Assembly (NCBI GenBank): GCA_947074225.1 | Contig: CAMTOX010000050.1 | Span: forward strand, 1 to 9,373 | Source of the DNA: an uncultured bacterium | GTDB lineage: Bacteria > Bacteroidota > Bacteroidia > Bacteroidales > Paludibacteraceae | Length of the DNA stretch: 9,373 bases | Reading direction: 5' to 3' | Shown here: piece after piece, positions 1-7,960 of the stretch | Position numbering within the stretch: the stretch's first letter is position 1 | How the letters are laid out: every line of letters starts with the position of its first letter | Made by a program: the position numbers and the translations under genes | Notes under the pieces: generated by a model | Database searches by the model: none | Told to the model about the DNA's origin: nothing | Seen by the model: only the letters and a program-made list of their open reading frames with translations

Positions 1-398
1 TTTTTATTGAGTGATATAGGTATATGTATATGTAATTTTATTGTTTTTGTGTTATTTAATTATTATAAATAGTTTATTTTTGTGCTCTTTTTTTGAGTTT
101 TATTTCTCATTTGTTTATTATAAGAGGTTCTATAGTGAGAAGACAGAAAGTGCAAAACCCATTTATAGTGGGAAATTTGTATGCTTTTTGTTTTTAAATA
201 GAATATTTAGTGATTGTAATGAGAATTGGAGAACCAAATCTCAAATAAATTGTAATTGCACCTATTAAGTATAGCTCTTATGCAGTTATTTATTTTTTAT
301 CGCTCTATTTCTTCTTAGAACATCAGTAAAACCAAACCAATAGTCGCTTTATGATTTAGATAACGTAAATCGGCTACAATTTAAATGAACTATTTTAT
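1..398. other. AT-rich intergenic region upstream of fabD, no gene supported
   Basis: This stretch is strongly AT-rich, with many T and A runs, and looks non-coding. The longest open frame on the plus strand, 41-268, would encode a 75-residue product rich in Phe, Tyr and Ser with no recognisable motif, so I do not call it a gene. No tRNA-like arms or long inverted repeats are visible; only a weak hairpin (CCCA/TGGG, about 158-172) was seen. A TATTTTTG at 75-82 fits the Bacteroidota -7 pattern but has no well-spaced -33 partner, and such matches are expected by chance here. The fabD promoter probably lies in the right half, but I cannot place it. Confidence 0.6.
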
Positions 399-1268
399 AT
401 GAAAGCTTATGTTTTTCCGGGCCAAGGTGCTCAATTCCCAGGAATGGGTAAAGATTTGTACGAACAGTCGGAGTTAGCCAAAGAGTTATTTGAAAAAGCC
501 AATGATATATTAGGCTTCCGCATCACCGATATTATGTTTGAAGGTAGTGCCGAAGATTTGAAACAAACCAAAGTAACACAACCCGCTGTATTCTTACACT
601 CGGTAATTACTGCATTGGTTATGGGCGATGATTTCAAACCTGAAATGGTTGCAGGTCACTCTTTAGGTGAATTCTCTGCTTTAGTAGCTGCTAAAGCATT
701 GTCGTTCGAAGATGGTTTGAAATTGGTGAGTCAACGTGCGCAAGCTATGCAAAAGGCATGTGAAATGAACCCTTCTACTATGGCAGCAGTGCTAAATCTA
801 TCGGACGAAGTGGTAGAACAGTTGTGTAAAGAGACTGAAGGAGTGGTTGTTCCTGCAAACTATAACTGCCCAGGACAATTGGTAATCTCTGGTTCTATAG
901 AGGCTGTAGATGCTGCTTGCGAGAAGATGAAGGCTGCTGGAGCTAAACGTGCGTTGCGTTTGCCTGTTGGTGGAGGATTCCACTCGCCATGTATGGAACC
1001 AGCACGAGTGGAGTTGGAAGAAGCTATTCGCGCTACCTCTTTTGCCACTCCGGTATGTGCAATCTACCAAAATGTCGATGCTTTACCTCACACCAATCCT
1101 GAAGAGATTAAAGCGAACCTTATTGCGCAATTAACAGGTTCAGTACGTTGGACTCAAACAGTGAAGAATATGGTGGCCGATGGTGGTGACGATTTCTCGG
1201 AACTTGGACCTGGTGCTGTATTAACAGGATTGATTAAGAAAATTGCTCCTGAAGTGACGGTAGCTTAA
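399..1268 (+). CDS. fabD: malonyl-CoA:ACP transacylase (FabD)
   Basis: FabD transfers the malonyl group from malonyl-CoA to acyl carrier protein, giving the extender unit for cytoplasmic type II fatty acid synthesis. The 289-residue protein is a single full-length acyltransferase domain. Visible motifs are the N-terminal FPGQGAQ (residues 6-12), the nucleophile elbow GHSLGE with catalytic Ser88, the conserved Arg113 in SQRAQAMQ that binds the malonyl carboxylate, GGGFHSP with catalytic His195, and QLTGSVRW near 244-251. The ATG at 399 gives the normal FabD start (MKAYVFPGQGAQ) directly before the first motif, so no other start is needed. The gene appears to be a single transcription unit: a hairpin follows it and the next gene, fprA, is 201 bp away. 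No other fab gene is in the window. Nothing is broken or missing. Confidence 0.97.
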   Translation: MKAYVFPGQGAQFPGMGKDLYEQSELAKELFEKANDILGFRITDIMFEGSAEDLKQTKVTQPAVFLHSVITALVMGDDFKPEMVAGHSLGEFSALVAAKALSFEDGLKLVSQRAQAMQKACEMNPSTMAAVLNLSDEVVEQLCKETEGVVVPANYNCPGQLVISGSIEAVDAACEKMKAAGAKRALRLPVGGGFHSPCMEPARVELEEAIRATSFATPVCAIYQNVDALPHTNPEEIKANLIAQLTGSVRWTQTVKNMVADGGDDFSELGPGAVLTGLIKKIAPEVTVA

Positions 1269-1314
1269 TAAAAGTATAATGTACTAATCTAGGATACTTT
1301 GATATCCGACTTTT

Positions 1315-1346
1315 GAACCGTGGTTGTGATAAAACAACCTTGGTTC
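1315..1346 (+). terminator. probable intrinsic terminator of fabD
   Basis: The hairpin has a 5-bp lower stem (GAACC at 1315-1319 with GGTTC at 1342-1346) and a 6-bp upper stem (GGTTGT at 1322-1327 with ACAACC at 1334-1339). A 2-nt internal mismatch separates them and the loop is GATAAA. A T-rich stretch follows (about 1347-1367), though it is interrupted and not a clean T run. It lies 46 bp after the fabD stop, so termination is the likeliest role. A role as a leader structure for fprA is less likely. Confidence 0.6.
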
Positions 1347-1401
1347 TTTGTCTATTTTGTTTTTAAATGGAATCTATAAAAGCCCTTATTCTTTTTGATT
1401 A

Positions 1402-1418
1402 AGAGCACTAAGTACTCT
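1402..1418. promoter_or_regulatory. near-perfect 17-bp palindrome upstream of fprA, candidate operator
   Basis: AGAG-C-ACT-A-AGT-A-CTCT has dyad symmetry with one mismatched pair (positions 5 and 13 of the site) around a single central base. It ends 51 bp before the fprA start, where a repressor or activator dimer could act on fprA. With so short a centre it would not form a good RNA hairpin, so protein binding is the more natural reading. No regulator is encoded next to it and the site does not match the Fnr/Crp half-site. The role is inferred from symmetry and position only. Confidence 0.3.
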
Positions 1419-1469
1419 ATAAATAAGTCTTTGTTCTAACCTTATTTAAACTAACAATATCAATTAATT

Positions 1470-2669
1470 ATGAATACTTACAGCTTAACGCAAGATCTCT
1501 ATTATGTTGGTGTAAACGATCGTCACACCCACTTGTTCGAGAATATGTTGCCATTACCTTATGGTGTATCCTATAACTCTTATTTGTTGATTGACGATAA
1601 AACAGTACTTATAGATACGGTGGAATCGCAATTTGCCGATTCTTTCTTGGAGAATGTAAAGTCTGTTTTGGGCAATCGTTCGTTGGACTATTTGGTTGTG
1701 AACCATATGGAACCAGACCATTCGTCGGGAATTAAAGCCATTAGAGCGCTTTACCCAAATGTAAAAGTGGTTGGTAATAGCAAAACCATTGCTATGCTTC
1801 AAGGATTTTATGGGGTAAATAGTGACCTGCTCGAAGTGAAAGAGGGCGATGTTTTAGAATTGGGAAAGCATAGATTGCGCTTTTATATGACCCCAATGGT
1901 TCACTGGCCTGAGGTAATGATGGCTTATGAAGAGACTGAAGAGATTCTATTCTCGGCCGATGCTTTTGGATGTTTCGGAACTCTTGATGGAGCAGTGTTA
2001 GATAAAGATTTAGACTTAGATAAATATTACCAAGAGATGTATCGCTACTATGCTAACATAGTAGGTAAATATGGTAATCCGGTTCAGGCAGCATTGAAGA
2101 AGTTAGGCGCTCTTTCCCTTAAAATGATTTGTACACTTCATGGACCTGTTTGGACCGATAGCATTGCGAAGACGGTTGGTATTTACGACCAATTAAGCAA
2201 ATATCAAGGCCAAGAGGGTGTTGTAATTGTTTACGGCTCTATGTATGGTCATACAGAAAAAATGGCAGAGGCTGTGGCAAGAGGGGCAATGAAATATACC
2301 AAGAAGGTAATTCTTCATGATGTATCTAAAACAGATGTGTCGCAAATCTTGAGCGATATTTTCAAATACAAAGGAGTTATTATTGGCTCTGCAACTTACT
2401 GTAATGCCCTCTATCCAAACATTAGCTCTTTAGTTGAGAAGATAGAATTACGTGGATTAAAAAACCGTGTCTTTGCTGCTTTTGGCAACTTTACTTGGGC
2501 AGGAGCAACAATTAAACCTTTGGAAGCTTTCGCTACAAACTTAGGATGGACATTAAAAAGTAGCTACGAAGTAAAGCAAGGACTTCAGCCAAACGATTAT
2601 GAACAACTTAGGACATTAGGTGGCGAGGTAGCTCAAGCAGTTATTGCTCAACCTGAAGCAAATAATTAA
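1470..2669 (+). CDS. fprA: A-type flavodiiron protein (rubredoxin:oxygen / NO oxidoreductase)
   Basis: Flavodiiron proteins reduce O2 to water or NO to N2O in the cytoplasm, usually with electrons from rubredoxin, and protect anaerobes from oxygen or nitrosative stress. This 399-residue protein has the two-domain class A layout. The N-terminal metallo-beta-lactamase-like domain (about 1-248) keeps all expected diiron ligands: His79, Glu81 and Asp83 in HMEPDH, His145 in MVHWP, Asp164 in SADAFG and His224 in TLHGP. The C-terminal flavodoxin domain (about 250-390) has the FMN phosphate loop YGSMYGHTE (255-263), ATYCNALYP (308-316) and GNFTWAG (339-345). There is no C-terminal rubredoxin or flavin reductase extension and no rubredoxin gene nearby, so the electron donor must be encoded elsewhere. 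Preference for O2 or NO cannot be read from the sequence. It is probably transcribed alone between two hairpins. Confidence 0.95.
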   Translation: MNTYSLTQDLYYVGVNDRHTHLFENMLPLPYGVSYNSYLLIDDKTVLIDTVESQFADSFLENVKSVLGNRSLDYLVVNHMEPDHSSGIKAIRALYPNVKVVGNSKTIAMLQGFYGVNSDLLEVKEGDVLELGKHRLRFYMTPMVHWPEVMMAYEETEEILFSADAFGCFGTLDGAVLDKDLDLDKYYQEMYRYYANIVGKYGNPVQAALKKLGALSLKMICTLHGPVWTDSIAKTVGIYDQLSKYQGQEGVVIVYGSMYGHTEKMAEAVARGAMKYTKKVILHDVSKTDVSQILSDIFKYKGVIIGSATYCNALYPNISSLVEKIELRGLKNRVFAAFGNFTWAGATIKPLEAFATNLGWTLKSSYEVKQGLQPNDYEQLRTLGGEVAQAVIAQPEANN

Positions 2670-2689
2670 TCAATCTTTTGAATATAAAT

Positions 2690-2720
2690 AATAAAGAGGA
2701 GTTTTATACTCCTCTTTATT
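2690..2720 (+). terminator. intrinsic terminator of fprA
   Basis: A perfect 13-bp stem (2690-2702 with 2708-2720, core AAAGAGGAGT/ACTCCTCTTT) closes a 5-nt TTTAT loop and runs into a T-rich tail (2713-2726). It starts 21 bp after the fprA stop. This is a strong rho-independent terminator. Its loop also contains the apparent -33 box of the alr promoter. Confidence 0.9.
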
Positions 2721-2733
2721 TTTATTATCTTTG
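2703..2733 (+). promoter_or_regulatory. Bacteroidota-type promoter of alr-yigZ
   Basis: TATCTTTG at 2726-2733 is an excellent match to the -7 element TAnnTTTG. TTTA at 2703-2706, exactly 19 bp upstream, stands in for the -33 TTTG. Transcription would start near 2740 and leave a leader of about 28 nt before the alr ATG. The -33 box sits in the loop of the fprA terminator, so the two elements overlap physically. The ruvX promoter in this window has the same -7 sequence, the same TTTA box and the same spacer. Confidence 0.7.
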
Positions 2734-2767
2734 AAAATTGAATTTATAAATCTTTATTTCTCTTCCT

Positions 2768-4306
2768 ATGTCCCGATTACATTCACCACGCTTTGAAGTA
2801 GAGGCAGGCATTAATGGCTGTCTGTTGGTGCGCGATACATACGATTCCGATTTAACCTCCCTTACTAAGCATGCTTTAGGCTTTTTGGAGCAACAATCGG
2901 CTAATTCGGGAATGCGACGTACACTGATAGTCTCAGATATTAGTGGTAATGAATTGGTATGGGAAATGTTTATCTTGAACCTACGTCAAGTAGCCCTCTC
3001 AGGCAGTGTGAATCGTATCATAGGCATTGGAGGTGAATTGCAAACCTATGCCAATGAAATAGCTATTGAAGATAAACACTTCTTCCGTAACACTTCAGAG
3101 TTCTTAAATTCCGATATTATAAAGAGTTTTAAAGATGAGGCAATCTTATTCAAGGTGGCGCCAAAATTCTCTCCTCAGCGCATTCAGTCGCAGTTGCAAC
3201 AGTTAGCTCACGATACTTTGTTGGAGATAAACTTCGATGCACTCTTTCATAATATAGACTATTTCCGTTCTAAGTTAGATACTTCCACAAAACTCATGTG
3301 TATGGTAAAGGCTTCGGCCTATGGTAGTGGCTCTATAGAGGTGGCACTTGCTATGCAACATTATGGTTGTAACTACTTAGGCGTGGCTTTTGTGAACGAG
3401 GGGGTAGAGTTGCGTCAGGCGGGCATTACCATGCCCATTATTGTGCTTGACCCTATGAAGAATGCTTTAAATCATCTTTTCACCTATAATTTGGAACCGG
3501 AAGTATGTACAAAACGTATGTTGATGTTACTTATTGAAGAGGCTAACCGACATCATCTTCGTGAATATCCAATACATATTAAACTAGATACCGGAATGCA
3601 TCGTGCTGGTTTTGAGAAACAGGATTTGGAAGAGATTTGCCAACTTCTGAAACATCAAAATAGGCTAAAAGTAGCATCTGTATTCTCACATTTAGCGGCT
3701 GCCGACGATGATAATGATGAGATGAACCAATTTACACTGCAACAAATTGAGACCTTTAGAGAGTGTTCTAAAGAGCTTGAAGAGTGTTTAGGTTATTGTG
3801 TAGACAAACATATTCTTAATACGGCAGGTATTGAACGTTTCCCGGAATATCAGTTCAATATGGTAAGATTAGGAATTGGCTTGTGGGGTGTAAACTGTAG
3901 AAACCAACATCTGTTACGCAGTGTCTGCTCATTGTCTACTAAGATTATGCAAATTAAGCATATTAAAGCTGGAGAAACGGTAGGTTATAATCGCAAAGGA
4001 GTTATTACAGAGCCTAAAGAGATTGCACTTCTACCTTTAGGATATGCCGACGGAATAAACCGTAAATTAGGAAATGGTGTGGGATCGCTCTTCTATAAAG
4101 GGCACAGAGTACCTACAGTTGGTAATATTTGCATGGACCTTACCATGGTAGATGTTACCGGATTAAATGCTAAAGAGGGCGACGAAGTTGTGATATTTAG
4201 TAATAATCAGCGCATTGACGATATGGCAAAGCTCCTAGATACTATTCCTTATGAGGTCTTAACCTCTATTTCACCGCGCGTGCGTAGAGTCTATTACCGC
4301 AGTTAA
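2768..4306 (+). CDS. alr: alanine racemase with N-terminal MurF C-terminal-domain remnant
   Basis: Alr interconverts L- and D-alanine with PLP and so supplies D-Ala for peptidoglycan. Residues from about 150 to 512 form a complete racemase: PLP lysine K181 in MVKASAYG, K272-R279 in IKLDTGMHR, R367 in NMVRLGIGLWG (contacts the PLP ring nitrogen in known Alr structures), catalytic Tyr407 in ETVGY, GNICMDL (452-458) and the C-terminal YEVLTSISPRVRRVYY. The protein is about 140 residues longer than an ordinary Alr. Residues about 6-145 resemble the C-terminal domain of MurF (RFEVEAGINGCLLVRDTYDSDLTSL, split here as residues 8-32), as in the MurF-Alr fusion of many Bacteroidota. The MurF N-terminal and ATPase domains are absent, and upstream DNA is the intact fprA and a terminator. 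The MurF KGSR motif reads KVAP (129-132), so ligase activity is excluded. First gene of a unit with yigZ. Confidence 0.93.
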   Translation: MSRLHSPRFEVEAGINGCLLVRDTYDSDLTSLTKHALGFLEQQSANSGMRRTLIVSDISGNELVWEMFILNLRQVALSGSVNRIIGIGGELQTYANEIAIEDKHFFRNTSEFLNSDIIKSFKDEAILFKVAPKFSPQRIQSQLQQLAHDTLLEINFDALFHNIDYFRSKLDTSTKLMCMVKASAYGSGSIEVALAMQHYGCNYLGVAFVNEGVELRQAGITMPIIVLDPMKNALNHLFTYNLEPEVCTKRMLMLLIEEANRHHLREYPIHIKLDTGMHRAGFEKQDLEEICQLLKHQNRLKVASVFSHLAAADDDNDEMNQFTLQQIETFRECSKELEECLGYCVDKHILNTAGIERFPEYQFNMVRLGIGLWGVNCRNQHLLRSVCSLSTKIMQIKHIKAGETVGYNRKGVITEPKEIALLPLGYADGINRKLGNGVGSLFYKGHRVPTVGNICMDLTMVDVTGLNAKEGDEVVIFSNNQRIDDMAKLLDTIPYEVLTSISPRVRRVYYRS

Positions 4307-4332
4307 TATAGACTATTAATTTTACTTCCCTT

Positions 4333-4959
4333 ATGGATACACTAGATACTTTCTTTACGATTGATTCCCCTTCGCAAGCAATGATTAAGGAGAAGAGTAG
4401 TAAATTTATTGCTCTTGCATATCCGGTACAAACTGTAGAAGAGGTTAAAATACTGGTAGAACAAACTCGAAAAGAGTATTACGATGCCCGTCATGTCTGT
4501 TGGGCATACATGTTAGGACATGAGCGTTTGCACTTTAGAGCTAATGACGATGGGGAACCATCGGCTACTGCAGGTAAGCCTATTCTTGGGCAAATAAACT
4601 CTAATAACCTTACAAATATTCTTATTCTTGTGGTGCGTTACTTTGGTGGCATCTTATTAGGTACTAGCGGGCTCATCTATGCTTATAAAACTGCAGCTGC
4701 CGAAGCTATTGCCGAGGCAATCATTGTTGAGAAAATCATTGAGAAGCCTTTTGTAACGAAGTTTAGCTACGCAGATATGAATGCGGTAATGCGTATAGTT
4801 AAAGATTATCAGTTGCCTATAATTGCCCAAGAGCAGATGCTTGATTGCACTATGGTGCTCAGCATCCGATTAGGATTGATAGAACCTGTTACTGCACGTT
4901 TTGAGAAACTTGATTTTGTTAGTTTTGAAGAGCAATCTATAGAAAATTCCTGCGAATAG
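4333..4959 (+). CDS. yigZ: YigZ/IMPACT family protein
   Basis: The 208-residue product is a full-length YigZ/IMPACT family protein. The N-terminal UPF0029 domain (about 14-122) contains KSSKFIA (21-27), DARHVCWAY (51-59), the family hallmark DDGEPSATAGKPIL (72-85) and VVRYFGGILLGTSGL (100-114). A DUF1949-type C-terminal domain follows (about 138-196). Eukaryotic IMPACT acts in GCN2 translational control, and bacterial members have been linked to nucleic-acid or ribosome-related roles, but the bacterial function is not settled. I therefore give the family and no reaction. It starts 26 bp after alr with no promoter or terminator between, so it should be cotranscribed with alr. The ATG gives the usual spacing to the first motif. 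The gene ends 13 bp before a strong hairpin. Confidence 0.93.
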   Translation: MDTLDTFFTIDSPSQAMIKEKSSKFIALAYPVQTVEEVKILVEQTRKEYYDARHVCWAYMLGHERLHFRANDDGEPSATAGKPILGQINSNNLTNILILVVRYFGGILLGTSGLIYAYKTAAAEAIAEAIIVEKIIEKPFVTKFSYADMNAVMRIVKDYQLPIIAQEQMLDCTMVLSIRLGLIEPVTARFEKLDFVSFEEQSIENSCE

Positions 4960-4972
4960 TATGGAAAATAAC

Positions 4973-5015
4973 GAACAATCCCCCAAGAGAAACTGATTCT
5001 CTTGGGGGATTGTTC
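4973..5015. terminator. bidirectional terminator between yigZ and the ABC-F gene
   Basis: A perfect 19-bp stem (4973-4991 with 4997-5015), with five consecutive C:G pairs in the middle, closes a 5-nt ACTGA loop. It lies between two converging genes, 13 bp after the yigZ stop and 23 bp before the ABC-F stop codon. The flanks are A/T-rich on both sides (ATTTATAA on the right; on the minus strand GTTATTTT follows the stem). It can therefore serve both transcripts. It is the most stable hairpin in the window. Confidence 0.88.
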
Positions 5016-5038
5016 ATTTATAACACTTTTCTAAAGAA

Positions 5039-6664
<1,626 letters not shown>

Positions 6665-6688
6665 TTATTTGCTTCTTTTTTAAGGCTG

Positions 6689-6696
6689 CAAAGGTA
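6689..6696 (-). promoter_or_regulatory. -7 element of the ABC-F gene promoter
   Basis: Read on the minus strand this is TACCTTTG, a textbook Bacteroidota -7 element (TAnnTTTG), 30 bp upstream of the ABC-F start codon. It would give a leader of roughly 25 nt. The -33 partner is weak: the nearest candidate is TTTC (6720-6723 on the plus strand), with a long 23-bp spacer. Confidence 0.6.
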
Positions 6697-6791
6697 ATCA
6701 TTTTCATCCGTATAACCTTGAAATGTAAACGCTTATTTGCTATACTTTTACTCTTTTGAGTATATTCTTAAAGATCTTCTTTTGTATATTC

Positions 6792-6827
6792 ATAATCAAT
6801 AACTTAACCATTAATATTCAATAACTT
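6792..6827. repeat. 14-bp direct repeat at the ruvX promoter
   Basis: Two copies of ATA(A/T)TCAATAACTT, identical at 13 of 14 positions, lie at 6792-6805 and 6814-6827. They are offset by 22 bp, close to two turns of the helix, so a dimeric or cooperative protein could bind both on one face. The second copy overlaps the TTTA box of the ruvX promoter (6826-6829). The region is AT-rich, which raises the chance of coincidental repeats. A regulatory role is inference. Confidence 0.4.
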
Positions 6828-6856
6828 TAGACACTAATACATTTTTAGTATCTTTG
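6826..6856 (+). promoter_or_regulatory. Bacteroidota-type promoter of ruvX-gmk-nadD
   Basis: TATCTTTG at 6849-6856 matches the -7 consensus TAnnTTTG, and TTTA at 6826-6829 sits exactly 19 bp upstream as the -33 box. Transcription starting near 6862 would leave a leader of about 60 nt before ruvX. That leader holds only a 5-codon ATG-to-stop frame (ATGGAAATAGCTTCTTAA). Confidence 0.7.
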
Positions 6857-6922
6857 CCAAAATTATGGAAATAGCTTCTTAAACGGCTTTTTCAACTTAT
6901 ATTCATCTGAATTTAATATATT

Positions 6923-7336
6923 ATGGCTCGTATTCTTGCTATAGATTTCGGCTCTAAACGTACCGGAATTGCCGTTACAGATACCTTACAAATGATTGCT
7001 AATGGACTAACAACTGTCGATACACCTCGGCTCTTAAAGTTCCTTGACGATTATATGCTAAAGGAAGAGGTTGAAACAATAGTGGTGGGATACCCCAAAA
7101 CACTCCAAAATGAGCCTGCTCAAATTACGGAATTAATTAATCCATTGGTAGAGAAACTTAAGGCTAAGTATCCAAAAATCAATGTGGAACTTATAGACGA
7201 ACGCTTTACCTCTAAGATGGCATTCCAAACTATGATAGATAGTGGAATTAGTAAAAAAGCACGTCAAAATAAGGCACTCATTGACCAGATAAGTGCTACC
7301 ATAATTCTCCAAAACTATTTAGAGTGGCGTCGATAA
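6923..7336 (+). CDS. ruvX: RuvX/YqgF family nuclease
   Basis: YqgF/RuvX proteins have an RNase H-like fold. The family is annotated as a putative Holliday junction resolvase, and in E. coli YqgF is implicated in maturing the 5' end of 16S rRNA; the sequence does not choose between them. The 137-residue protein is of normal length. It shows the acidic metal-binding residues in order: Asp8 in IDFGSKRTGIA, Glu93 in DERFTS (92-97) and Asp121 in ALIDQISATIILQNYL. The conserved VVGYPKTL strand lies at 54-61. The ATG at 6923 puts the first Asp at the usual position 8. It is the first gene after a good promoter and diverges from the ABC-F gene. gmk follows after 47 bp with no terminator, so the three genes ruvX, gmk and nadD are probably cotranscribed. 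Confidence 0.94.
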   Translation: MARILAIDFGSKRTGIAVTDTLQMIANGLTTVDTPRLLKFLDDYMLKEEVETIVVGYPKTLQNEPAQITELINPLVEKLKAKYPKINVELIDERFTSKMAFQTMIDSGISKKARQNKALIDQISATIILQNYLEWRR

Positions 7337-7383
7337 TTTAGAATCAAATAGCTAATATTTATACTTAACGATACTTTTATAAT

Positions 7384-7956
7384 ATGTCTACACAGGGTAA
7401 ACTTATCATCTTTTCGGCTCCTTCCGGTTCGGGCAAGAGCACTATCATTAACGATTTAATTCATAAAGGTTATAACTTTAGTTTCTCAATCTCTGCAACC
7501 AGCCGTAAACCGCGTGGTGAGGAGAAGAATGGGGTAGAATACTATTTTCTTACTCCCGAAGAGTTTAGAGCTAAAATTAAGAACGATGAGTTTGTAGAGT
7601 ATGAAGAGGTCTATCCCGACTGCTTCTATGGTACTCTGAAATCGGAAATCGATACCAAATTGAATCGGGGAGAGAATATGCTATTCGATGTAGATGTTGT
7701 GGGTGGACTCAACATTAAGAAACACTACGGCAGTCAAGCATTGGCCATTTTTGTTCAACCACCATCTATTGATGCTTTGCGTAACAGACTCATTGGTCGC
7801 GATACAGATACACCGGAAATGATTGATAAACGAGTAGCTAAGGCAGCTTGGGAAATGGAATTCGCACCTAAATTTGACGTTATTATCATAAACGACGACC
7901 TTTCTTTGGCTCAAGAGCAAACAGAAGAAGTAGTCCGTACATTTATAGAGCAATAA
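7384..7956 (+). CDS. gmk: guanylate kinase
   Basis: Guanylate kinase phosphorylates GMP to GDP with ATP in the cytoplasm and feeds GTP, dGTP and (p)ppGpp pools. At 190 residues it is full length. The P-loop is SAPSGSGKST (11-20). The GMP-binding segment follows with SATSRKPRGEEKNGVEYYF (37-55), FVEYEEVY (70-77) and YGT (82-84). DVDVVGGLNIKK (102-113) corresponds to the DVDVQGA segment of the family, with V-G-G in place of Q-G-A. The lid arginines lie around RNRLIGR (133-139), and KRVAKAAWEM (149-158) precedes the C-terminal helix. The ATG at 7384 gives the standard short N-terminus before the P-loop. nadD starts 4 bp after the stop, which suggests translational coupling. Confidence 0.96.
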   Translation: MSTQGKLIIFSAPSGSGKSTIINDLIHKGYNFSFSISATSRKPRGEEKNGVEYYFLTPEEFRAKIKNDEFVEYEEVYPDCFYGTLKSEIDTKLNRGENMLFDVDVVGGLNIKKHYGSQALAIFVQPPSIDALRNRLIGRDTDTPEMIDKRVAKAAWEMEFAPKFDVIIINDDLSLAQEQTEEVVRTFIEQ

Positions 7957-7960
7957 TATT

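Noticed and set aside
75..82. TATTTTTG as a promoter -7 element
   Set aside because: It has no -33 box at 19-21 bp, and matches to TAnnTTTG are expected by chance in such T-rich DNA.
41..268. Open frame of 75 codons on the plus strand at the left end
   Set aside because: It lies in very AT-rich DNA, has a skewed Phe/Tyr/Ser-rich composition and no motif. It is best explained as a chance frame in non-coding DNA.
431..1134. Frames overlapping fabD on both strands
   Set aside because: They are shadows of fabD, which has all its catalytic motifs in the called frame.
1426..1433. Possible fprA -7 element (AAGTCTTTG region)
   Set aside because: The TA and TTTG halves are separated by four bases where two are expected, and the nearest upstream TTTG (1394-1397) is too far away.
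4961..4996. 11-codon frame starting just after yigZ
   Set aside because: It ends within the terminator loop, has no recognisable feature and would be a by-product of the hairpin sequence.
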